64,000 nt of DNA. Source: Lindgomyces ingoldianus (taxonomy: Eukaryota > Ascomycota > Dothideomycetes > Pleosporales > Lindgomycetaceae). Shown piece after piece: positions 1 through 9,467 of this stretch; the first letter of the stretch is position 1; every line of letters starts with the position of its first letter. The translations under genes and the position numbers were made by a program. Below the pieces are notes generated by a model. The model did no database searches. It saw only the letters and a program-made list of their open reading frames with translations, and was not told the DNA's origin. The DNA is taken from NCBI RefSeq assembly GCF_010093535.1, contig NW_022985178.1:400505-464504 (forward strand), given 5' to 3'.

Positions 1-2
1 CA

Positions 3-203
3 GTCCGTGGGGAGGCTTCAGGCAGAGGCCGAGGACGTGGTGGGGGTCCTGGTTCCCGTGGAGGCAGCACGGTTAGAAAACCACGTGTTACCAAAGCTGA
101 CCGTGCTATGATGGAACAGGAAAAGCACGAGCGTGAAAAGATGGCGGCCACGATCGCGGCAAAGCAACCCATTGCAACATATGCCGGCGCTGCGTCTATG
201 TAG
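3..203 (+). CDS. C-terminal end of an RGG-tail protein (5' truncated)
   Basis: The frame is open from the window edge to a TAG at 201-203. The visible 66 residues begin with a Gly/Arg-rich stretch (GRGRGRGGG, then GSRGG) and continue into a charged segment with KPRVTKADRAMMEQEK, ending ATYAGAASM. RGG tails of this kind are common at the C-terminus of RNA-binding and RNA-export proteins and are usual arginine-methylation targets. Nothing of the catalytic or folded part lies in the window, so the family is not decided. An RNA-associated role is inference from the RGG tail only. Confidence 0.6.
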   Translation, partial: VRGEASGRGRGRGGGPGSRGGSTVRKPRVTKADRAMMEQEKHEREKMAATIAAKQPIATYAGAASM

Positions 204-972
204 GTGTCGATACCTGTCACCTTTCATGTCATCTCAAATCCCTTATGCACTACTCCTGGTATAGATGTACTGTAAGATACTTCGGCGCTACCTTTCATGG
301 CAATTCATGGGCGGTTTGTTGTTTCGTGGGTCCATATATTCATGGCGTTTCAAATGGATAGGATCGGATTGAGAGGACGGAAAAATCCATGTATAGGCGT
401 TGGTGGGCTTGTGGCGATTCTTTAACTCTGGCGCACCTGCCGGATCATGTGGTTGCGATTACACGGGGTTTGACGTGATAGAATATTTACCGTAGCATAG
501 CTGTGTAGGATGTCTCTATTTCAAAAAGCGCTAAGTTTTTTCTTTAACTGTGTTTATTAACCCGCCAGCACCCTCTATCTATACATTCTTGTCCCAAGTC
601 TGTTTGCGGGAGCAGAAGTAGTTCATTCACTTTCCAAGCAATCATGAGAACTACTTCATTGCTCGTTCTTTCTATTTGAGGACGCATTACCTCTTTGGTC
701 AAATCACCCACTCGGACTCTACGAGGAAGCCTCCATGGCTCTTTCTCTCTCACTCCAGTATCACGCATCCTTTCCCTCCACCTACTTCGACGAAGCAAGC
801 CCGATAAAGGGCCTCGACCTTTCCAAGGCTACTCCGCTATCCCTTACGCTGCTACATCTAATCGGCCTTTACTTTGCCCTCCCGCCTACCATTAACGCCA
901 TCAATACATCGTTGCATTGCCTATCGTCCACTCCAGCGTCCAAGTACTACTCGCTAGTAGCTATATACCAAC
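204..972. other. Intergenic region, no supported gene
   Basis: Short frames occur on both strands but none has a convincing start, splice signals or a recognisable protein. The stretch presumably holds the 3' end of the RGG gene and the promoter and 5' leader of the gene starting at 973, which has a good ATG context (ACCAACATGGC). Confidence 0.5.
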
Positions 973-3070
973 ATGGCTCCCGATATCTCTCACCCCACCG
1001 TACCCGAAATCAGCGAGTATTCTCGTCAGTTCTACGATGGCTCTCGAAAGTGGAGTGTGGATGGCTTCGAGGATTCCAACGGAAGTAACGAGCCGCCCAA
1101 TCCAAACCCATTATTCTGGCTGACTCTTCCTAGTCTTTCAGAAATGGGGCAATGACTCTAGTAATCGACCTCCCACACCAAACCCCCCATCATCCTTGAG
1201 TGAGCTTAGTGATAGCTTGGAGGATGTTGCCAAACACCACGACCCAAAGAGGCAGGATGACGCGGTTCCGATCCCTCATCAACAGCTACTCGCAAGCTAC
1301 ATCCACATGTCAGAGGAAGCAAAACTTGCCGCCCCTCCCCCCTCGTTTTCGAATCTCCTCGTGAAAGCCTTTACGGTGGGCGTTCAGTCAGACCCTCTCA
1401 AAGAATCTACTCTCTTGAATGGAGTGCTAAACTCGCAGAATAATATTTACCACTACTACCGTAAAACAGTGCTCCGAGGTAGCCTCTTTTCCGATAAACC
1501 TGAGGCAACCAGAGAGAGGCTTCTTGGACGGCTTGAAGGTATGCTGATTGGACAGTGGTATGCCGGCGCAGGGCTGAGCCTAGACGAGTCCTATCAGATG
1601 GTTGGGGTGGATTTTCCGGATGATATCGTTAAGGAGGCAACTGGGAGGATTGGGGGCCAGACAATACCACCTCCCAAAGCAATACCTTCCTCTTGGAAGA
1701 ACAAGCAAAAGCAAAAGGGTGCGGTGGAGAATACAGTCGAGCATCGAGAGTCTACGCCCAATCCTCCACCACAGGGAGCTCTAGGCGAGCCTGCTCACCA
1801 AGCACCCACCGACAACAATGGGCTTTCTGAACTGCAGAATATAGAGAGGAATCCTAAAGAGTGTAAAGCACGTATACAGCAGCTAGAGGCTAAGAAGACG
1901 CGTGGTTCTATAATTCCATTCAGATCTCCTACGCACCTGAACGCTGCCAGGGGATCTTTCAAGAAAGAAGGCGTTTGTACGTACTCGCCTTCCAGATCGG
2001 AATTTCGACCATTAGTTAACTTGCTCTTAGGCACTAGTGAGGGTGTTGAGAAGGGTGTAGGTGAGCCTGAAAAGTCACCATGGTCGGCAACATCCTCCCT
2101 TTCTGACCCTCCTTCAAACCTGGGCGAGTTTGTCAAGTTCCTGGTACTGAATATCCTGCCCCACCTCTTCCCAAGCCAGAGTTATACTGATGCAGTTTTG
2201 AAGAATCCCAAGCCTACCATGCCGGCGGCCGCGAAAGGAGTGCAAAAGGTCTCAGAGGTGAGCCCCCACAGCGGCCGCCGCGAGGCCAAAAGTACTCCTG
2301 TGAGCGCTAGTGTACAGAGGCTCTCGAATCCTACTGTCAACGCCCAAGGGCACGTCTTAGAACGGCAAAACCATGATAGGGGAGGGATTAACGTAGGCTC
2401 AAAATTCGAGTCTGATTTGTCTAGGGGCGGCGACAACAAGAAGAATATTTCTCGAAGTGACCACGACGACTCAAAAAAGCGGAAGAAGAAGGATGATTCA
2501 GAGGACGGGGAGGATTATGGTGCTGCGGATGGCAACAGTAAGGGAGGCAACAGGGGCAGCTCGAACCCGGCAAGCAATGACCCAACGCAAGAACAAAGGA
2601 GCCGAAAAACCAGCCATGAAGGGCAGGCAGATACTGGGAAAAGGACGACAGCCCATGACACTCAGGCTGCAGAATTTGAAGGGGTAGAGAAGGACGAAGT
2701 CGAGCCGAAAATGCCAGCTAAGGGTAAGAAGACTCCGGTAAAGAAAAAGTGCAACGATCGGAAGGTATTGAGGGAATTAGGGCGGTCGGAGTCTGGGGAG
2801 GGGCCAGAGTCTAGCCCAGAAAAGCCAGCGAAGGGTAAGAAGACTCCGATGAATAAAAAGGGTGTCGCTCGCAAGGTATCAAATCAAGCAGAACCCTCCG
2901 AGTCTGAGGCTGAAGAAGAGTTGGAGTCTCGCCTGGAAGAGCTAGCGAATGGCAAGAAAGCTCCGGTGACGAAGCGTATCGCTCGGAAGGAACGGAAGGA
3001 ATCAAAGCGTGTCGATTCAGAGTCTGACGAGGAGTCCGAGCACACCCCCGAGACTCTAGCGAAGGGATAA
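973..3070 (+). CDS. Low-complexity lysine/serine-rich protein with C-terminal KGKKTP repeats, unknown function
   Basis: Proposed structure is join(973..1084,1134..3070), 682 aa. The long frame has no ATG near its 5' end. Joining it to the exon from ATG 973 through a 49-nt intron (donor GTAACG, branch CTGAC at 1120, acceptor TAG at 1131-1133) gives the junction SNG-IFQKWGND in frame. The N-terminal third looks globular (GQWYAGAGLSLDESYQM). The middle is Ser/Pro-rich, and the C-terminal part is highly charged with a basic patch SKKRKKKDD that could act as a nuclear signal. Three imperfect units of about 45 residues carry PAKGKKTP or ANGKKAP followed by acidic runs. The stop falls inside what looks like a fourth unit (LAKG then TAA). 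I do not recognise the family; chromatin or nuclear association is only a guess from composition. Confidence 0.65.
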
Positions 3071-3732
3071 CAGACTGATACAAAAAATGCTACACCATAG
3101 AGGACACCTCGCAGAGGGCTATCAGCGAAGGAGACACCAGTACCCAGGAGATCAACCCGGCAATTGGTGAGAGACTCGAGTCAATATTGAGTTACATATG
3201 CATAGATGGGTGACTGGTAGGCATGTTGTTCCATTCAGCTTTGGGAAAGCTTCGAGGGTTTGGGATTGCAACCGGCAGCATACTTTTGAGTTGCAAGTGA
3301 TCAACGCTGCATAACAGCTGTTTATTGATTAGCCCAGTACAACACAACAGAATTGTCTCTGAACCTTTAATTCATAATCCATGATATTATCTACCCCACA
3401 TCATGACGAAGTAATTTGACACAAGGTTGGGATCCTCTTTAAAGTCTTGCTAGATTTGAACAAGAGTTGGTTGGTGCGATTCACCCTACTCACATCTGTT
3501 ATAGAGTGCCGATATACCGCTATGGTCACATCGAAAGGCACATAATACACTCTCGTTGCATCCGCCTCTTCCAAACCAGAGGCGAAGGCTAATCTTTTGC
3601 GTCACACACGCACATCCATATCCACCATTTATACGCCAATTCCACCATATATATATATATGTACAACCAACCGCCTCTCCAGGACATCATACACCATACG
3701 TAAACCCTAGTCATCATCCTACATCCCAGTCA
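3071..3732. other. Downstream region with a possible former coding tail, then intergenic
   Basis: Directly after the stop at 3070 the same frame reads on as KNATP, stop, RTPRRGLSAKETPVPRRSTR, up to a TGA near 3190. Its composition resembles the preceding gene and suggests a lost C-terminal tail. From about 3200 to 3732 I see only non-coding sequence, with a short (AT) run near 3648-3660. It presumably also holds the 3' end of the minus-strand gene at 3733. Confidence 0.4.
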
Positions 3733-4209
3733 CTACTGCCACCGAACCTTCATCTTCCACTCATCCAACTTTGCTCTTAACCACGACTTCGTGGGCGCCT
3801 TCTCGATCTCCGCCATCAGCCTGTCATAGTACTCTGGATTGGAGACCGGCTTCAAGAGTCCTGGGGATACGGGATACCGGTTTTTATACCGGTTCTCGAG
3901 CAGCGAGTATACTGCATTGATATCGACCAGCTCGGACTTTGCGGAAGCGGAAGGAGCGGGTGTGCGGGATTCAGAAGCTCGAGGGTGGGGGGGTAAGGAA
4001 GAGGGGGAGGGTGAGGATACCGGGGCGAAGCGTGCGACGCGGTGTTCGAGAGTTTTTGTGAAGGGGAGATTGGGGCGGAGAGGGTCTTTTGGCCAGAGGG
4101 TTAGGAGACGGTGGTAGTGTTTTGATATTCTCTGGTTAATGATTGTGTTAGTATTGCCAAAATTCGATTGAATTGGCATGGAATTGGGGGGACGTACAGT
4201 GCTGGACAT
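3733..4209 (-). CDS. UQCC2/Cbp6-like mitochondrial complex III assembly factor
   Basis: Proposed structure is complement(join(3733..4131,4198..4209)), 136 aa. The ATG at 4207-4209 is followed by only four codons (MSST), then a 66-nt intron (donor GTACGT, branch-like TTAAC, acceptor CAG at 4132-4134). The intron is a multiple of three without stops, so an unspliced frame also reads through. The spliced N-terminus MSSTRISKHYHRLLTLWPKD matches the short N-terminus and LWPKDPLRP core seen in fungal UQCC2/Cbp6-type proteins. These bind the cytochrome b translation and assembly machinery in mitochondria. The second conserved half is visible as INAVYSLLENRYKNRYP and YYDRLMAEIEKAPTKSWL. It is divergent with the Bsd2-like gene. 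Confidence 0.72.
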   Translation of the reverse strand: MSSTVRPPNSMPIQSNFGNTNTIINQRISKHYHRLLTLWPKDPLRPNLPFTKTLEHRVARFAPVSSPSPSSLPPHPRASESRTPAPSASAKSELVDINAVYSLLENRYKNRYPVSPGLLKPVSNPEYYDRLMAEIEKAPTKSWLRAKLDEWKMKVRWQ

Positions 4210-4564
4210 GTTCGTTATAATTTGCGATGGAGCAATGATTCGTCCGAGCGGGGGGGAAGTTCCCAAGGTTCGTGTTCGTTGACGAAGGGCTTTTGTGGCG
4301 CATCACGTGGAGTGGCGGAGCAAATGCAGGCAGGAAGTTCTCGGCGGTTCCACGACAGAGCCCCCGGGGACCAGCCCAGGAACAGACTGACGAAACACAT
4401 CAGGGCCGCTCTTCTCTGTCTCCCGACCCGTGAACCTCTGCACCTGACATCTCCACACCCACCGTCCGCGAACCTCGCTGGAGGCTTTCCCTTCCCTTTC
4501 TTCCTTCCTCTCCTTGTCTCTCGAGTATAGACTGTATACTTTTCACACACATCATACGTACATC
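4210..4564. promoter_or_regulatory. Shared divergent promoter with a Cbf1-type E-box
   Basis: This 355-bp gap separates the start codons of the minus-strand UQCC2-like gene and the plus-strand Bsd2-like gene, so it must contain both promoters. A perfect palindromic E-box CACGTG at 4304-4309 lies in the context ATCACGTG, the form bound by Cbf1-type bHLH factors in fungi. C/T-rich tracts near 4480-4520 resemble fungal core-promoter pyrimidine stretches. Regulation by a bHLH factor is inference from the motif. Confidence 0.35.
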
Positions 4565-5856
4565 ATGCCGACGCAGCGATATGAACGGGTACGTTCGGCA
4601 GCGCCTTCGCCTCATTCCCCCTACCCCCCCCCCCCTCCCCATTCACTCCTCTCACCATGGTCTCTGTCACTCCCTTTAGTCGTTTACTCACGATGCGGTA
4701 CATGCAGATAGCAGAGCACGATGACGAAGACTCCTCACCTATAAGCCCGCATCCACAATACCCGGTGCCCTCGTCGCCGCCGCCTTCCTTCCACAGCCGC
4801 GCTTCCTCACCCACAGCCCTGGCCTCCCACCGCCTGCTCTCCGACGATCCCCTCGCAACAGACGCAGACCGCACGCTCGCCGATACCTTCGACTCGCCGT
4901 CCGATGATGAGGATAGCGATGACGAGCATGGAGATGGGATGGATGATCGCCAGCGGCTGATGCGCGGGAATCCAAATGAGGTGCAGAGTACGGATGTGAC
5001 TAGGACTAGCGAGGAGGCGCCGAAGCAGGGGATACAGAGAAGGGTCACGCAGTTACCGGTGTTTACGAGTGCACCAGTTAGAGGGAGGATATATGGTGGC
5101 GGCCAGAATGATGGCGTCTGGGCCAATCTCAGCGCGAAGCCTACGAGAGGAGAGGATGTCGAGGAGAAGCCTCCGGTGCGTATATTCTCCTTCCCATATC
5201 TTACGTCCTATCAGCCAAATTGTTTCTAACCTGCCATGTGGACACAGACATACGAACAAGCCGCCGCTGACGCTACACCCCCCTACTGGGAAACCACCAT
5301 CCTCGCCCCGGGTATGGTCGGTGACGAAGTCTTCGTCGAAGGCCTCCCCGTTGGTTCCGTCTTCAGCTTCGTCTGGAACGCCATGATCTCCATGTCCTTC
5401 CAGTTCGTCGGCTTCTTACTCACCTACCTGCTCCACACCACTCACGCCGCCAAAAACGGCTCCCGCGCCGGCCTCGGTATCACCCTCGTTCAGTTCGGCT
5501 TCACCATGAAAGGTGCCTCATCTGTAACCCCCGACACATCCAACCCAGGAGAGAATTTCGGCGGCGGTGGCGGCGGCGGCCAGGCCCCCCCGGATCCGAA
5601 CGCCCATGATTTCGATCCTAATTCTGTGGCACCGGCTAGTGGACCTGTGTCCGGCGTGACGCCCCCGAGTTCGGGAATTAGTACGAGTGATTGGTTGGCG
5701 TATGGGTTGATGATTGTGGGCTGGTTTATTTTGATCAAGAGTATCAGTGATTTTGTCAAGGCGAGGCGGCATGAGCAGTTAGTATTGCAAAGTCCGGATC
5801 GGGGACTAGGGGTCGCTGTTGTGGCAGAGGGTGAGAGGCCGGAGACGAGTGTTTAG
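4565..5856 (+). CDS. bsd2: Bsd2/NDFIP-family adaptor of Rsp5-type ubiquitin ligase
   Basis: Proposed structure is join(4565..4588,4708..5175,5248..5856), 366 aa. Intron 1 (119 nt, GTACGT to CAG) follows MPTQRYER. Intron 2 (72 nt, GTGCGT, branch TTCTAAC, acceptor CAG) lies between PP and TY. The N-terminal half is acidic and Ser/Pro-rich, the usual cytosolic region. The conserved block TYEQAAADATPPYWETTI is followed by membrane segments around FSFVWNAMISMSFQFVGFLLT and WLAYGLMIVGWFILI, with a Gly-rich loop (GGGGGGG) between. Bsd2/NDFIP proteins sit in Golgi and endosomal membranes and use PY motifs to recruit Rsp5/Nedd4 ligases to metal transporters and other cargo. Two PY-type motifs are visible: PPTY, created only by splicing, and PPYW. 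Confidence 0.88.
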
Positions 5857-6859
5857 CTGTTTACTCTTCTCTTGGCATTCTTTGGGGTTTCTTGGATGTG
5901 TGGGAGGTGCGTTTGAGTTGGATTGGGTTGAATTGCACTGCGATAAATGGAGAGGGTTTTGGGGTTAAGAAGGTACGAGTATCTTACCGCAGCGTATCAA
6001 CAACACTCTGAAAGACTCAGTTTTTTCTGTTTGGGTTTTTGGTTGGGACTGGTTCTTGTATAGCGTGGGATAGACTCCCGATACGATTTCTTTGGGTACT
6101 TTTGCTTCTAGGTGTAGAGAGGAGAGGATCGAGAGAGATTGAGAATATGATATCTTCTCATCGCATATGATGCTCTTGTTCGTTTTATGCTGCGATGAGA
6201 TGTGCTTTGTGCGCCATATTGAGTAGTGTGTGGTGAGCATTTAGGAATTAGGACTCTAGGGATACTAAAATAGCAAAGCACATGCAGCCGAAATGATTGA
6301 TGTTTGGAGACAGGACTGGGAATTAGGTCCTCTTTAACTCTCCCTCTCTACTTTATTCCAGCAACGGCTAGGCTTAAGGGGTAAAGCCCTATCTTTGAAT
6401 TGATGGGTGTTCCGCAGTTTGTGTAGACCCAGCCCCTATGCCATGGCTATTCTGTAGAGAAGGAAGGTAGGAGTTCATATACACTATTTCTAGCCTCACT
6501 ATGTCTACATAATTTAAACAGTACGTATGGAGTATTGAAGGGTGACAAGGAGATTGGTGTGTGAGAATGGAAAGACTGGTGCTGTGCAGCTTAATTTCAT
6601 GTGTTGTTTTGTTAGGCATATCTCTGCATTTGTAACATTCATACTAATATCAGTGGCAGAATGCTCTTGCTGCATCAAGGCCATTCGTGTGCTTCAGAGT
6701 GGTGGAATGATTTTTAAAAGCAACTCCCTGGGGAAGGCAAATTAGGGGGGATTCTAGTGTAGTAGTGGTTGCCTATCCTATCCTCCCTAGATGTAAACAT
6801 GTGAATCAGGTGAATTAGGTAAATCTCTGCAATAAATGAGTTCGGTGTTTGACTTGTAA
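5857..6859. other. Intergenic region, nothing recognised
   Basis: Only short frames without splice support or recognisable protein. The first 100 bases are likely the 3' end of the Bsd2-like gene. The far end approaches the degraded STAND gene, whose C-terminal repeats would be expected here on the minus strand but cannot be read. Confidence 0.45.
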
Positions 6860-8452
6860 TGTGAACTGCTGTGAAATTGCTCGATTAAGACCTCAATTAT
6901 TGGGCCCAGTGTCGGATGGCGAACTGCGAAGCATAACTATTCGAGAATTCTGCGGGTGTCATTTTCGCACTCTTTCGCTATGCTCCCCAGAATCCCCGCA
7001 TACGTCTCCCTCAGGGTCTCTTGCTGTGATTATAGGGTCTTCCTCAAGTGGCCAAGTCTGATGCGCTTCCACAAAGCTTCTATCTAGCTGGTAGCCCTTC
7101 GAAACATGCCACCAGCCTGACTTGTGAGTGTACGTGTTATTCCTTCTCTTATCTCGTTCAGCCACCTTCGCAACCTTCAATCTTGAGCGACGGCATTGGT
7201 GCAATAATTGTCAATATCACCCTTCAAAGTAATATTTTGAAAAATCGCATCTTCTCACCTACCAAATCGGTAATAGTATTAACGATATCCTTCTCCTCTC
7301 GACTGGTCATGGGGATGTGAACATTTTGTATCTGCAACTGGAGGGATTTTGATAGCATATCGAGGAGGACAACCCTTTGGTGGGCTTCATCAAGGGCATC
7401 CATGATAATGTGGTCTTGTTCCGAACTACGAAAAACAGAGTTTAGCTCGTTAGGGAGGCTCCTGATCCCTGGCTGCTTCGATCCATTCTAGTCCTGAGAA
7501 AATAGGACTTGGATTGATTTGAAAGTGTCTGGGATACAGAGGGCCGATTTATAAAGAGAACAAAGAAATTCCTAACCGTATGTGTATCCTGGTCAGGAAA
7601 GCTAAGGAAGAAATAAAACACCAGCGCTTCATGTCGAGAGCCGTAGAGCTCAGTGATGTGTTGACGACGCAGAAACAAAGGATGGTGTTGCCACACCTAA
7701 GGGTACCATTTATCTACAGCATTAACTAAGGCGTCGTTTGCTATCGCTTGGGTGGTTGACTTTGAAGAGACCAACTATTGGTTCTTGGGCCCCGTCGGCG
7801 GTGGGCATCGTTGAAGTTCCACGAGGGATTAGGTGCTCCGAGCCAATCAAGTATCTGGCGACGCTGATTGTCTGAGAATGAAGGGGTAAAACACTGGAAA
7901 TCTAAAGGAAGGATTCAGGAAAGGGAATAGCTGAATGAAAGATGTCAAGTTTAAACTTTATGGAAAGGTTTTCCTTCCATAAATCCATGCCGATGTGGCC
8001 AAAGGAATGTGGGCAAGGCTTAGGGACTCTCAAGGGCTTCCTACATTTGATCTGTGGTCAAGGCTAGTTGCAATGCAGACTTGGTGCATACTATCCCACC
8101 CCCTCAAAGTCCATTGCCAAGTTTTGATATTGTTTTTGATGTTAAACTTGTCTGGGCATTCTAGGGAGTTCTCGAGAACATTCAGTTCAGCCTAACATTG
8201 TTGAGTTGGACCTCCTTTGGCATTTAGACATCTCCGTGTGGAAAGAAATGCGGACTCATCTTTATCAACGCCTTCACAGAGGCTCACAAGAGCTTTAAGA
8301 ATTGTACGGAGGGAGTTAATTTCGTCAAAGGTCCGTGCTATATCCCTCTACCCTTCATTGACAGCACGCAAGCCCCCAGAGTATAGACGATAATTTCCGG
8401 TAATCTGTAGGGTTGCAATGATGATAGCGGTAGCACTCAATAGATCTATATT
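6860..8452 (-). pseudogene. Degraded STAND protein: fungal N-terminal domain plus NACHT NTPase
   Basis: Read on the minus strand, pieces in shifting frames follow the order of a fungal STAND/NLR-like protein. The start at about 8452 gives DLLSATAIIIATLQITGN (usual fungal N-terminal form DPLSATASIIAVLQ). Next come an IARTFDEINSLRTILKAL-like helix and GGPTQQC, stop, AELNVLENSLECP, then NQRRQILDWLGAPN. A ruined P-loop lies at 7684-7707 (GTLRCGNTILC, Lys replaced by Asn). A readable Walker B lies at 7383-7415 (HIIMDALDEA), followed by MTSREEKDI, then RLRRWLNEIREGITRTLTSQAGGMF, then ETLRETYAGILGSIAKE. Several in-frame stops and at least three frameshifts break it. Intact relatives act in heterokaryon incompatibility and self/non-self signalling; this copy cannot encode one. 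Confidence 0.8.
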
Positions 8453-9095
8453 AGTTAGATAGAAGATGTGCGGTTGACGAGAGGCAAATAGAACAAAGCT
8501 AAGCTTTCGTGCTTTGAAGAAATAATGAGCTAGCACAGCCATGCGCCCCAGCCTTGTACTAGAACTCACGAAATCGACCACGAACTCGTGGAATGGGTTT
8601 GTTGGTATCAAGGTTTTTCTGGGAAATGTCTGTACGTCTACACCTACCATATATGCTCCTGCATCTGCAGGATGGCTTCCAAAGTGCAGCAGATTAGAAT
8701 CACTGTTGGCTCTGGCAAATACTGAGTCGAAGCTGGCGTATTCCGAGTACAGTGGAGAATTCTAATTATCAACACGGAGAGTGAAAGATGCTGGCCGTGG
8801 GGATGGGCCCGGAAGGACATGTTCAAGTGAAAGCAGCAACGGTCCAAGATGGAGCTCCACAGTAGGTCGCACAGTCCAAAGGAACCGGACACGCACAAAA
8901 TACCTCACCTCCCCGAAAAAGAGCAAGAAGACTTGAAAGACGACGAGGACGGGAGACGCGAAGATTAGGGTTGCAACGAAATGGAAGGAGCGGTCGGCTA
9001 ACTATATCTCTCTAATTTCTTGGGCACACGTGCACTACGGTGCTTTTGCTTCGGCGTCACTGTCCTCAAAGCATTGGTATCGTCATCATCGTCAC

Positions 9096-9128
<33 letters not shown>

Positions 9129-9467
9129 TGTCGTCGTTAAAGAACGACAACCAAGAATAGCCCTGGCATTACCCGGTGAAGTGAAATATTTAATATATTC
9201 TGGAAAAGGTTGAAAAGCTCTCCACTTACTCGGTAAGTTTAAGGATTCTGTCAGGCAAGTTTTCCTCTCGCTGTATGCCTCCAACGTTCCGCTTGCCACG
9301 TCAATTTCGCAGCCAACGAAGCAAGCTTCTAGTTCGCAGGATAGTGGAGGCGAAGTACTAGGTTGCACCCCACAGCCTCGTGAGCCCTTCAGAGCTGTGA
9401 TTCTCGAAGATCAGCTTTCGAGATTTGCTGGTGACGTATTTTGTGGCGGTGCAGTTACCTGCGCCAC
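8453..9467. other. Intergenic region upstream of the chitinase gene
   Basis: No gene is supported. Minus-strand frames around 8540-8900 have no recognisable content. A trinucleotide repeat lies at 9097-9126. The last few hundred bases should hold the chitinase promoter. Confidence 0.4.
9097..9126. repeat. (ATC)10 microsatellite
   Basis: Ten uninterrupted ATC units, flanked by interrupted TCATC and GTCGTC copies. On the minus strand it creates a spurious run of methionine codons. It is about 340 bp upstream of the chitinase start. Confidence 0.95.

Noticed and set aside
1196..3070. Long frame read as a gene starting at 1196
   Set aside because: The codon at 1196 is TTG, not a normal nuclear start. 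A spliced model from ATG 973 explains the 5' end better.
3740..4117. Plus-strand frame antisense to the UQCC2-like gene
   Set aside because: A compositional shadow of the minus-strand coding exon, with no independent support.
8644..8898. Minus-strand frame upstream of the STAND relic, considered as its first exon
   Set aside because: No similarity to the STAND N-terminal domain, which already starts at about 8452, and no donor site joins them.
9066..9368. Minus-strand frame ending in a methionine run
   Set aside because: The Met run is the (ATC)10 repeat read in reverse; nothing else in it resembles a protein.
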